Source of the DNA: Psychrobacillus sp044762655
Lineage (GTDB): Bacteria; Bacillota; Bacilli; Bacillales_A; Planococcaceae
Length of the DNA stretch: 64,000 bases
Direction of reading: 5' to 3'
NCBI RefSeq assembly: GCF_044762655.1
Contig: NZ_JBIWER010000003.1
Coordinates: 310,001 to 374,000, forward strand
Shown: piece by piece, positions 1 through 6,611 of the stretch
How the letters are laid out: each line of letters starts with the position of its first letter
How positions within the stretch are numbered: position 1 is the stretch's first letter
The notes under the pieces: model-generated
Told to the model about the DNA's origin: nothing
The model's database searches: none
The model's input: the letters and a program-made list of their open reading frames with translations, nothing else
Made by a program: the position numbers and the translations under genes

Positions 1-66
1 TTGAAAAATTTGACGTTCTCTACTTGTCAAAATCGAACGATGCTGATTATTGTCGTACAATGCCAT
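1..66 (-). CDS. gerE: GerE spore regulator, N-terminal fragment (runs off the window)
   Basis: This is the first 22 codons of a gene that leaves the window at base 1. The ATG at 66 follows a GGGGG-containing ribosome site. The readable N-terminus ends in LTSRERQIFQ, which matches the start of the LuxR-type DNA-binding domain of GerE (LTKREREVFE in B. subtilis). GerE is the small late mother-cell regulator of sporulation that tunes sigma-K-dependent coat genes. A sigma-K-like promoter immediately upstream and the sdh neighbourhood support the call. Only the N-terminus is visible, so another short LuxR-family regulator cannot be fully excluded. Confidence 0.75.
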   Translation of the reverse strand, partial: MALYDNNQHRSILTSRERQIFQ

Positions 67-88
67 AGCCCCCTATCCACTCTCCTAC

Positions 89-117
89 TAACGTATGTAG
101 CGTGGGGATGGTAGGTG
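89..117 (-). promoter_or_regulatory. Sigma-K-type promoter for gerE
   Basis: On the minus strand CATACGTTA (97-89) fits the sigma-K -10 pattern CATAnnnTA exactly. A CACC -35 element (117-114) lies 16 bases upstream. Transcription would begin about 15 bases before the gerE ATG, leaving just enough leader for its ribosome site. B. subtilis gerE is transcribed by sigma-K. Confidence 0.6.
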
Positions 118-121
118 ACGG

Positions 122-574
122 CTAGTTAATACTCTTTTGAAAAACTTCTCGTTCTTCCTCAGACCATTTTGCAGCTCGACCAGTTTTCTTGTCAATTTGG
201 ACGATGGACCCCCGACCTGTAAAGACAATTTCACCTTTTTCGTTCTTCGCCATGTAGTGGATATCTACAGAGGATGAGCCAATAGTATTTGCTTTCACAT
301 AAATGTGGAGCTTCTCATCAAAGAATACTTGCTTTAGGTAATCACATTGCAAATCAGCGACTACTGGAATTTTTTCTCCCTTTGGATTTAACCAATCATT
401 CATAAGCTGAATATGCTTGAAGTATTCTATTCGCGCATACTCAAAATACGCAAATGTAACTGTATTATTCAAATGTCCATACATATCCGTTTCTGAAAAA
501 CGTACACTAACCTCTGAATAAAAATGGAAATCCCGCTCCCATAACGCAATATCTTCTATGTAATTAGCTTTCAT
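122..574 (-). CDS. ysmA: YsmA-like acyl-CoA thioesterase (hotdog fold)
   Basis: A 150-residue single-domain protein of the 4HBT/YbgC-like hotdog family, expected to hydrolyse acyl-CoA thioesters in the cytoplasm. The characteristic N-terminal segment RFSETDMYGHLNN (about residues 25-37) carries the Asp and His/Asn region that forms the active site in this family, followed by the long helix TFAYFEYARIEYF. TAGGAGGAG eight bases before the ATG decides the start. It sits between sdhB and gerE. A FadR-type operator overlaps its promoter, so it is probably co-regulated with beta-oxidation. Its natural substrate cannot be read from the sequence. Confidence 0.85.
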   Translation of the reverse strand: MKANYIEDIALWERDFHFYSEVSVRFSETDMYGHLNNTVTFAYFEYARIEYFKHIQLMNDWLNPKGEKIPVVADLQCDYLKQVFFDEKLHIYVKANTIGSSSVDIHYMAKNEKGEIVFTGRGSIVQIDKKTGRAAKWSEEEREVFQKSIN

Positions 575-594
575 AAATTAAACTCCTCCTAAAA

Positions 595-612
595 TGAATG
601 AATATTCATTTA
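595..612. promoter_or_regulatory. FadR (TetR-family) operator of ysmA
   Basis: The 18-mer TGAATGAATATTCATTTA agrees with the B. subtilis FadR consensus TGAATGAMTANTCATTCA at all but one position. It lies directly downstream of the ysmA -10 box and upstream of its ribosome site, where a bound repressor would block transcription. The cognate FadR is encoded at 11538-12119. Confidence 0.75.
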
Positions 613-620
613 TTGTAACA
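612..620 (-). promoter_or_regulatory. Extended -10 promoter of ysmA
   Basis: On the minus strand TGTTACAAT forms an extended -10 element (TGn plus TACAAT). It abuts the FadR operator, sharing base 612. No good -35 is visible, which is common for extended -10 promoters. Confidence 0.5.
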
Positions 621-623
621 GAG

Positions 624-666
624 AAAGAAAAAATCTGCATAGAATAGTGATATTCTACACAGATTT
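624..666 (-). terminator. Terminator after sdhCAB
   Basis: A 16-bp near-perfect inverted repeat (631-646 with 651-666, one CA/CA mismatch pair) with a four-base loop lies just past the sdhB stop. In the minus direction it is followed by a T-rich tract. Confidence 0.8.
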
Positions 667-682
667 CCTATTTTATTCTCTA

Positions 683-1459
683 TTAGTCAACCATATGGTC
701 GCTTCCAAAGAAGTCTTTGAACATTTGAACAGTTGTATCACGGTTCAATGCAGCGATAGAAGTTGTAAGTGGAATACCTTTTGGACAAGCAACGACACAG
801 TTTTGAGCGTTACCACAATTAGCAAGTCCACCGTCTCCCATAATTGTATTTAAACGTTCATCCTTGTTCATAGAACCAGTTGGATGTGCGTTAAATAAGC
901 GTACTTGTGAAAGTGGTGCTGGTCCCATAAAGTTAGAACCACTGTTTACGTTTGGACAAGCTTCTAGACAAACACCACAAGTCATACATTTAGACAATTC
1001 ATATGCCCATTGACGTTTGCGTTCTGGCATACGTGGTCCTTCACCAAGATCGTATGATCCATCAATTGGAACCCATGCTTTTACTTTTTTCAACGAATCA
1101 AACATACGTGTACGGTCTACTTGAAGATCACGTACAACAGGGAATGTTTTCATTGGTGCTAATTGGATCGGTTGTGTCAATTGATCGATTAATGCTGAAC
1201 AAGATTGACGCGGACGACCATTAATCACCATTGAACAAGCTCCACAAACTTCTTCTAAACAGTTCATATCCCAAGTTACAGGAGTTGTTGATTTACCATC
1301 AACATTTACAGGGTTTTGGCGAATTTCCATTAGAGCCGAAATAACGTTCATATTTGGACGATAATTTACTTCGAATTTTTCCCAATATGGTGTAGATTCA
1401 GGTGTATCTTGACGTAAAATTTCAAATTTTACTTTTTTTGTTTCAGTTGCTGTAACCAT
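683..1459 (-). CDS. sdhB: Succinate dehydrogenase iron-sulfur subunit SdhB
   Basis: The 258-residue iron-sulfur subunit of succinate:menaquinone reductase (complex II) carries electrons from the SdhA flavin to membrane-bound SdhC. Cysteines 67, 72, 75 and 87 form the N-terminal [2Fe-2S] ferredoxin-type site (CLEEVCGACSMVINGRPRQSC region). The C-terminal domain has CMTCGVCLEACP (158-168) and CGNAQNCVVACPKG (215-225), which supply ligands of the [4Fe-4S] and [3Fe-4S] clusters. It is the last gene of sdhCAB, starting two bases after the sdhA stop, so translation is probably coupled. Length matches B. subtilis SdhB. Confidence 0.97.
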   Translation of the reverse strand: MVTATETKKVKFEILRQDTPESTPYWEKFEVNYRPNMNVISALMEIRQNPVNVDGKSTTPVTWDMNCLEEVCGACSMVINGRPRQSCSALIDQLTQPIQLAPMKTFPVVRDLQVDRTRMFDSLKKVKAWVPIDGSYDLGEGPRMPERKRQWAYELSKCMTCGVCLEACPNVNSGSNFMGPAPLSQVRLFNAHPTGSMNKDERLNTIMGDGGLANCGNAQNCVVACPKGIPLTTSIAALNRDTTVQMFKDFFGSDHMVD

Positions 1460-1461
1460 TA

Positions 1462-3219
1462 TTAATTATCCCCTTTCGCAGAATAATCGCGTTTACGAGG
1501 TGCAATAAGAGAAACGTCTACTTCTTCGTAATGGAAAACTGGAGCTCCAGTAGCTGGATCATATTTCGCCATTGTTGTTTTCAAGAACTCTTCATCATTA
1601 CGTTCAGGGAAATCTGGTTTGTAATGTGCTCCACGACTTTCATTACGATTAAGTGCACCTAATGTAATAACGCGTGCTAAATATAACATATTTTTAAGCT
1701 GACGCGTAAATGATGCACCTTGGTTAGACCATTGTTGTGTATCATCCATATTAATATTTTCGTAACGCTCAAGCAGCTCTTGAATTTTCTTATCAGTTGC
1801 TTCTAATTTGTCGTTATAACGAACAACAGTTACGTTATCCGTCATCCACTCACCAAGCTCCTTATGAAGTAAGTACGCATTTTCCGTACCTTTCATAGAG
1901 ATAGTTTTATCCCATTTCTCTTGCTCTAGTTTTACCTCAGCTTCAAAGATGGAATCATCCATATCAATTGCATGTGTTTTAAGGTGACTCATATATTTAA
2001 CTGCATTTGGACCTGCAACACTTCCACCGAATACAGCAGAAAGCAATGAGTTAGCACCTAAACGGTTTGCACCATGTTGAGAATAGTCACACTCACCTGC
2101 AGCAAATAATCCAGGGATGTTAGTCATTTGATCATCATCTACCCAAAGTCCACCCATTGAGTAATGTACTGCAGGGAAGATTTTCATTGGCACTTTACGA
2201 GGATCATCACCAGTGAATTTCTCATAAATCTCTATGATACCACCAAGCTTAACATCCAGTTCATGAGGATCTTTATGAGAAAGATCTAGATAAACCATGT
2301 TTTCGCCGTTAATACCGAGTTTTTGGTTTACACATACGTCAAAGATTTCACGTGTTGCAATATCACGAGGAACTAGGTTTCCGTATGCAGGATATTTTTC
2401 TTCGAGGAAATACCAAGGTTTACCGTCTTTATATGTCCAAATACGTCCACCTTCACCACGAGCAGATTCTGACATCAAACGTAGTTTATCATCACCAGGA
2501 ATTGCTGTTGGATGAATTTGGATAAATTCTCCGTTCGCATAATAAGCTCCTTGTTGATAAACGATCGATGCAGCAGAACCAGTGTTAATAATAGAGTTAG
2601 TAGTTTTTCCGAAAATAATTCCAGGTCCACCAGTAGCCATAATAACTGCATCTCCGCGGAATGCACGAATTTCCATTGTCAGAAGGTTTTGCGCTTTAAT
2701 ACCACGACAGACGCCTTCATTATCTTTAATAATTCCAAGGAATTCCCATCCTTCGAATTTTGTTACTAGACCATCAACTTCAAATCGACGAACTTGCTCG
2801 TCAAGTGCGTATAAAAGTTGTTGACCAGTTGTGGCACCAGCAAATGCAGTACGATGCATTAATGTTCCCCCGAAGCGACGGAAGTCTAATAATCCTTCAG
2901 GTGTACGGTTGAACATAACACCCATACGGTCAAATAGACTAATGATACCAGGTGCAGCATCTGCCATCGCTTTTACTGGTTTTTGATTTGCAAGGAAGTC
3001 TCCACCGTATACAGTATCATCTAAATGTACTGCCGGAGAATCTCCTTCACCTTTTGTATTTACAGCTCCGTTAATACCGCCTTGGGCACAAACTGAGTGC
3101 GAACGTTTTACGGGAACTATCGAAAATAGATCTACATGCGTGCCATCTTCGGCAGCTTTCATTGTTGCCATTAAGCCAGCTAATCCACCGCCGACAACAA
3201 TTAGTTTACTTTTTGCCAT
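1462..3219 (-). CDS. sdhA: Succinate dehydrogenase flavoprotein subunit SdhA
   Basis: The 585-residue FAD subunit oxidises succinate to fumarate. VVGGGLAGLMA near the N-terminus is the FAD Rossmann motif. The His of RSHSVCAQGG (residue 41) corresponds to the covalent FAD attachment site. FIQIHPTA, RGEGG and HGANRLGANSLL are conserved active-site and capping segments. I start at the ATG at 3219 (MAKSKLIV), which has GAGGAG upstream and gives the B. subtilis length. Six more upstream codons are open but lack a ribosome site. Middle gene of sdhCAB. Confidence 0.97.
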   Translation of the reverse strand: MAKSKLIVVGGGLAGLMATMKAAEDGTHVDLFSIVPVKRSHSVCAQGGINGAVNTKGEGDSPAVHLDDTVYGGDFLANQKPVKAMADAAPGIISLFDRMGVMFNRTPEGLLDFRRFGGTLMHRTAFAGATTGQQLLYALDEQVRRFEVDGLVTKFEGWEFLGIIKDNEGVCRGIKAQNLLTMEIRAFRGDAVIMATGGPGIIFGKTTNSIINTGSAASIVYQQGAYYANGEFIQIHPTAIPGDDKLRLMSESARGEGGRIWTYKDGKPWYFLEEKYPAYGNLVPRDIATREIFDVCVNQKLGINGENMVYLDLSHKDPHELDVKLGGIIEIYEKFTGDDPRKVPMKIFPAVHYSMGGLWVDDDQMTNIPGLFAAGECDYSQHGANRLGANSLLSAVFGGSVAGPNAVKYMSHLKTHAIDMDDSIFEAEVKLEQEKWDKTISMKGTENAYLLHKELGEWMTDNVTVVRYNDKLEATDKKIQELLERYENINMDDTQQWSNQGASFTRQLKNMLYLARVITLGALNRNESRGAHYKPDFPERNDEEFLKTTMAKYDPATGAPVFHYEEVDVSLIAPRKRDYSAKGDN

Positions 3220-3268
3220 GCTATTCTCACTCCTCAATTTAATAGTAGTTGAACGTCTTTACTGTTTC

Positions 3269-3880
3269 TTAAACGAATGCTAGAAGAGCTTGTACGCCAA
3301 CTACAGATAACGCTAAGAAGATAATTAATGTTACATAAGTTGCAATTTGTTGTGATCTTGCAGATTGTGTGATTCCCCAGCTAACTAAGAATGACCAAAT
3401 ACCATTAGCTAAATGGAATGTAGCTGAAATAACACCTACGATATAGAAACCTAACATCCATGGGTTAGATAAAATTTCTGCCATCATATTAAAGTTAACT
3501 TCTTTTGCTCCGATTGCTGCTTGGAAACGTGTTTCAAATACATGCCACACGATAAATACTACTAGGAAAATACCAGTGAAGCGTTGTAAAATGAACAAAT
3601 AATTTCTTAACGTACCAAATCTCTGCGGATTATGCTTTGCAGTAAATGCAATGTAAAGTCCGTAAAATGCATGGAACATTAATGGAAGAAAAATTACGAA
3701 GATTTCTAACATATAGCGAAATGGTAGACTCTCCATGAAGTGAGACGCATTATTGAATGCCTCTTCTCCTCTCGTAGCAAAATGATTTACTACTAAATGC
3801 TGCGTTAAAAACAGACCTACAGGAATAATACCTAGTAAGGAATGTAGTCGACGCCAATAAAATTCGCGTTCTTTCGACAA
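3269..3880 (-). CDS. sdhC: Succinate dehydrogenase cytochrome b558 subunit SdhC
   Basis: A 203-residue integral membrane subunit with about five transmembrane helices. It anchors SdhAB and passes electrons through two b haems to menaquinone. Histidines 28, 70, 113 and 156 match the four haem ligands of B. subtilis SdhC (28, 70, 113, 155), and REFYWRRLHSLLG is the conserved cytoplasmic N-terminus. Translation starts at a TTG eight bases after GAGGGGG. It is the first gene of sdhCAB, about 100 bases downstream of a consensus-like promoter. Confidence 0.96.
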   Translation of the reverse strand: MSKEREFYWRRLHSLLGIIPVGLFLTQHLVVNHFATRGEEAFNNASHFMESLPFRYMLEIFVIFLPLMFHAFYGLYIAFTAKHNPQRFGTLRNYLFILQRFTGIFLVVFIVWHVFETRFQAAIGAKEVNFNMMAEILSNPWMLGFYIVGVISATFHLANGIWSFLVSWGITQSARSQQIATYVTLIIFLALSVVGVQALLAFV

Positions 3881-3987
3881 AACAATTACCCCCTCAAATT
3901 TCCGAGCAAAAGCAATGAAAACTATTGTAAAAAATCATTTGTTCTCAAAACTTTCACATCATCAAGTTACGTATTTATGACATATCC

Positions 3988-4016
3988 ATTGTACTCTCAT
4001 CATTTTAGAGCGTCAA
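3988..4016 (-). promoter_or_regulatory. Sigma-A promoter of sdhCAB
   Basis: On the minus strand TTGACG (4016-4011), a 17-base spacer and TACAAT (3993-3988) give five of six consensus bases in each hexamer. The untranslated leader to the sdhC TTG would be about 100 bases. Confidence 0.75.
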
Positions 4017-4163
4017 GGCATCTTTCTGATTTTCCATGTGGATTCTTCTACCTTTCTTAGATAATAGTTTGATTATTAAATCACAATCTATCGGGTCCCA
4101 ATTGCTATTAATTTATGATAAAATAAATAGGCAATAATGATTTTTGGAAAGAAGGGTTGCTAC

Positions 4164-4577
4164 TTGGATGAAAAGAAACATTCACATGTAACTTCCTTTG
4201 GATATGAGATAATAAGAGACCACGTGCTTACTTCTATTCTCGGAAAACATGAAAAAGATATTTTATATTGGGCTGGAAAAGATTTAGCTCGTAAATTCCC
4301 CCTCTATTCGATGGAAGAAGCCGTTACGTTTTTCAATGAAGCCGGATGGGGTACATTACATTTAGAAAAAACGACAAAAGATTCGGCTTTTTATACATTA
4401 AGTACATATAATCTACCTCAGAGTGGACAAAGTAGAAGTCATCGATTAGAAGCAGGTTTTTTAGCTGAACAGCAGCAGAAGCTTAGTGGCTTTTTGACTG
4501 AATGTTATGATGAAGAAGTTAAAAAGAATGGCATCGTATCCTTACAAATAAAATGGGATTCTAAAACAAAAGGGTAA
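4164..4577 (+). CDS. yslB: YslB family protein (DUF2507)
   Basis: A cytoplasmic protein of 137 residues from the TTG at 4164, matching B. subtilis YslB (148 residues). Shared segments include YWAGKDLARKFPL, FFNEAGWGTL and LEAGFLAEQ. The family (DUF2507) has no established function; its fold is thought to resemble V4R-type ligand-binding domains. I choose the TTG because AAGAAGGG lies seven bases upstream, whereas the ATG nine codons earlier has no ribosome site. It is transcribed away from sdhCAB and ends in its own terminator. Confidence 0.85.
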   Translation: MDEKKHSHVTSFGYEIIRDHVLTSILGKHEKDILYWAGKDLARKFPLYSMEEAVTFFNEAGWGTLHLEKTTKDSAFYTLSTYNLPQSGQSRSHRLEAGFLAEQQQKLSGFLTECYDEEVKKNGIVSLQIKWDSKTKG

Positions 4578-4617
4578 TAGGATAGTCAATCGCTGACTTT
4601 TCCTATTACCTTTTTTT
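4573..4617 (+). terminator. Terminator of yslB
   Basis: GGTAATAGGA (4573-4582) pairs with TCCTATTACC (4601-4610), with a nearly complementary inner AGTCA/TGACT, followed by seven T residues. The left arm overlaps the last codons of yslB. Confidence 0.85.
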
Positions 4618-4684
4618 CAAAAGATATTATTTAAGATAATCCCTAGATACCGGCTCTTGATAATTAAACAAAAGAATATCGCTT

Positions 4685-4861
4685 TGATTTCCGCTCCAGG
4701 CGGACGCCTTCCGCTACATTCAATAAAATGTGTAGTACTTCACTTTAATCTAGAACAAAGTGTATCGCTTACATGACGAGTTGAATTATCAAAAAACGGA
4801 CTCGAGCCATGGTTCCGGAAAGAGTCCACCCTAACGGAAAACAACTGTAGTGGTAATCAAA
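4685..4861 (-). repeat. Degenerate copy of large fold-back repeat (family 1)
   Basis: The minus strand reads from a TTGATT...GGTGGACTC start (near 4860-4822) to an intact right end at 4715-4685 containing GCGTCCGCCTGGAGCGG and AAATCA. These are the two ends of the family 1 element also seen at 19501, 42193, 57945, 58235 and 62623. The interior is decayed. It fills the gap between the convergent yslB and lysC. Confidence 0.65.
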
Positions 4862-4903
4862 TAAAAAGCCCTGAAAACTTTATTCTTCATAAAATTTTCA
4901 AAG
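4862..4903 (-). terminator. Likely terminator of lysC
   Basis: TGAAAA(T)TTTAT pairs with ATAAA(G)TTTTCA around GAAGA on the minus strand just after the lysC stop, followed by GGGC and five T. The stem is AT-rich and has mismatches, so it is of moderate quality. Confidence 0.5.
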
Positions 4904-4915
4904 GTTGGTTATAGT

Positions 4916-6145
4916 TTAAACTGATTGATGGGTTAACGAAAGATTGAATTCGTCATGCAGGGCATTGGCCGCTTCAATCATATGCTGCTGTGGCACTACA
5001 ACGGACACTTTTATCTCTGATGTACTCACCATTTTCACCGGAATATTTTCAATTCTTAAACGGTCAAACATTTGAGCAGCTACCCCTGGGTTCGATACCA
5101 TTCCAGAACCTACTATAGAAACCTTAGCTAGACCTACTTCAAAATCAGCGAAGGTAAAGCCAAGTTCTTGTTTATGTGTTTCTAAAACTTTGATCGCTTC
5201 AGCCAAAGACTCCTTCTTAATCGAAAATGAAACTGCCGGTTTTACTCCATCTACTATCGACTGAACAATAATATCCACATTTATATGATTTGCAGCTAGT
5301 GTTGTGAAAATAGAGGCTAATGAACCATTAAATGGCACCTCATATTCTATAGTTAATCGAACGATATCGGATTCAAATGCAATCCCACGAACTACTAAAT
5401 TATTTTCCACATCTACTTCCTCCTTCAAAATCGTTCCTTCTCCATCTTTATAGCTTGGACGTACACGCAATGGAACTTTATAGTTTTTAGCAAATTCAAC
5501 TGCCCGTGGATGTAATACACCTGCGCCTAAATTAGCAAGTTCGAGCATTTCGTCATATTCCAGCTGTTCAAGTTTACGAGCATTCTCAATATAGCGCGGA
5601 TCTGATGTGTATATACCATCAACATCGGTGTAAATATCGCAAGTTTCCGCTTGGATGGAAGCAGCAATTGCAACAGCTGTTGTATCAGATCCACCTCTGC
5701 CAAGTGTGGTAATTTCACCATTTTCGGATATCCCCTGGAAGCCTGCTACAATTACTACTTTGTTCGAAGCGAGTAAATCATCAATTTTAGATGGATTCAA
5801 CTTCAATATTTTCGCATTTCTATGCACATCATCAGTCACTAGACCTGCTTGAGCACCTGTTAGAGAAATGGCATCTATCCCTAATGCATTTAACTTAATA
5901 GCAAGTAAAGCCATCGTAATTTGCTCTCCATTGGACAAAAGCATGTCCATTTCTCGTTTTGATGGAGATTCCGCTAATCCGTATGCTAGGTTCGACAATT
6001 CGTCAGTTGTTTTACCCATTGCCGATACAACAACGACTACATCATTCCCTTTTTCCTTTTCATCTTTAATTCGAGTAGCAACATTTGCAATTTTTTCTGT
6101 TGATTCAACAGAAGTACCGCCAAACTTCATTACAATTTTAGTCAT
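4916..6145 (-). CDS. lysC: Aspartate kinase II (alpha subunit; internal start for beta)
   Basis: A 409-residue aspartokinase that phosphorylates L-aspartate, the first step to diaminopimelate/lysine, methionine and threonine. KFGGTSVES is the N-terminal kinase motif and GRGGSDTTA the nucleotide/substrate loop; two C-terminal ACT domains (about residues 265-405) bind the feedback effector. I start at the ATG at 6145 (MTKIVMKFGG), nine bases after GGGAG; the ATG two codons earlier lies too close. A lysine riboswitch with its own terminator precedes the gene. An in-frame GTG at 5410 behind a perfect AAGGAGG would yield a separate beta subunit of 164 residues, as in B. subtilis LysC. Confidence 0.95.
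   Translation of the reverse strand: MTKIVMKFGGTSVESTEKIANVATRIKDEKEKGNDVVVVVSAMGKTTDELSNLAYGLAESPSKREMDMLLSNGEQITMALLAIKLNALGIDAISLTGAQAGLVTDDVHRNAKILKLNPSKIDDLLASNKVVIVAGFQGISENGEITTLGRGGSDTTAVAIAASIQAETCDIYTDVDGIYTSDPRYIENARKLEQLEYDEMLELANLGAGVLHPRAVEFAKNYKVPLRVRPSYKDGEGTILKEEVDVENNLVVRGIAFESDIVRLTIEYEVPFNGSLASIFTTLAANHINVDIIVQSIVDGVKPAVSFSIKKESLAEAIKVLETHKQELGFTFADFEVGLAKVSIVGSGMVSNPGVAAQMFDRLRIENIPVKMVSTSEIKVSVVVPQQHMIEAANALHDEFNLSLTHQSV
5408..5424 (-). promoter_or_regulatory. Internal ribosome site and GTG start for the LysC beta subunit
   Basis: On the minus strand AAGGAGG, then AAGTAGAT, then an in-frame GTG (5410-5408) lie inside lysC. Initiation there gives a 164-residue protein made only of the ACT domains. 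B. subtilis aspartokinase II is an alpha2beta2 enzyme whose beta subunit starts at the equivalent codon (NLIVRGIAF there, NLVVRGIAF here). Confidence 0.7.
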
Positions 6146-6181
6146 GAACATCCGCTCCCTAATTTCTCTGTAAGGATTAAA

Positions 6182-6210
6182 AAATGCTTTCCACATATTG
6201 TGAAAAGCAT
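6182..6210 (-). terminator. Riboswitch expression-platform terminator before lysC
   Basis: On the minus strand AATGCTTTTC pairs with GGAAAGCATT across an eight-base loop, followed by a run of T, about 40 bases before the lysC ATG. Position and form fit transcription termination controlled by the lysine aptamer just upstream. Confidence 0.8.
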
Positions 6211-6224
6211 TCGTCTCATACACG

Positions 6225-6425
6225 GTCTAAAAAATCTGCCCATGAGAGATAGCCCTCCAGAATATAAATTCTGACAATCCTACATCTCTTAAATGCAGAA
6301 CCAACAATAGAATAGGAAAAGCTATTCTATGTTTCGGCGAAAAACCCTTTCCACAGCCATTCTCGGAACTTTCCTTCCTCCTGCTGAGTACTGATGTTTT
6401 ATCGCACCTCTATCTTCACTGTAAA
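6225..6425 (-). ncRNA. Lysine riboswitch (L box)
   Basis: The minus strand contains the conserved L-box blocks in order: AGAGGTGCGATAAAACATCA, then AGTA, AGGAGGAAGGAA, GAATGGCTGTGGAAAGGG and TTTCGCCGAAA. These build the five-helix lysine-binding core. High lysine should favour the downstream terminator (6182-6210) and shut off lysC. Boundaries are approximate. Confidence 0.88.
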
Positions 6426-6443
6426 TATAGTGAATATAAAATT

Positions 6444-6587
6444 ACGCCTCGGAGTAATTGCGTGCAGATTTTGAATTGCGCTTACGCAATTAACTCCCTT
6501 CAAAATCTGTGACATCCGCCGGAGGCTTAACTTGAATCAACAATTCCTATGTGTCCATTTGCAACATTCTTTTATTGATTCAAGTTA
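6444..6587. repeat. Fold-back intergenic repeat, family 3, copy 1
   Basis: CAGATTTTGAA (from 6475) pairs with TTCAAAATCTG (to 6509), with an inner AATTGCG/CGCAATT. Then come GACATCCGCCGGAGG and a perfect 14-bp outer inverted repeat, TTAACTTGAATCAA (6527-6540) with its complement at 6574-6587. The copy at 12146-12273 shares the first part closely. It lies between uvrC and the lysC leader. Confidence 0.7.
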
Positions 6588-6611
6588 AATTGAATTAACT
6601 TTAACATACGA

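Noticed and set aside
2475..2666. Open frame of 63 codons on the sdhA strand
   Set aside because: It lies wholly inside sdhA in another frame, lacks a ribosome site and has the composition of a shadow.
6146..6223. Longer LysC N-terminus from the codon at 6223
   Set aside because: The extension would be encoded by the riboswitch terminator region and has no ribosome site.
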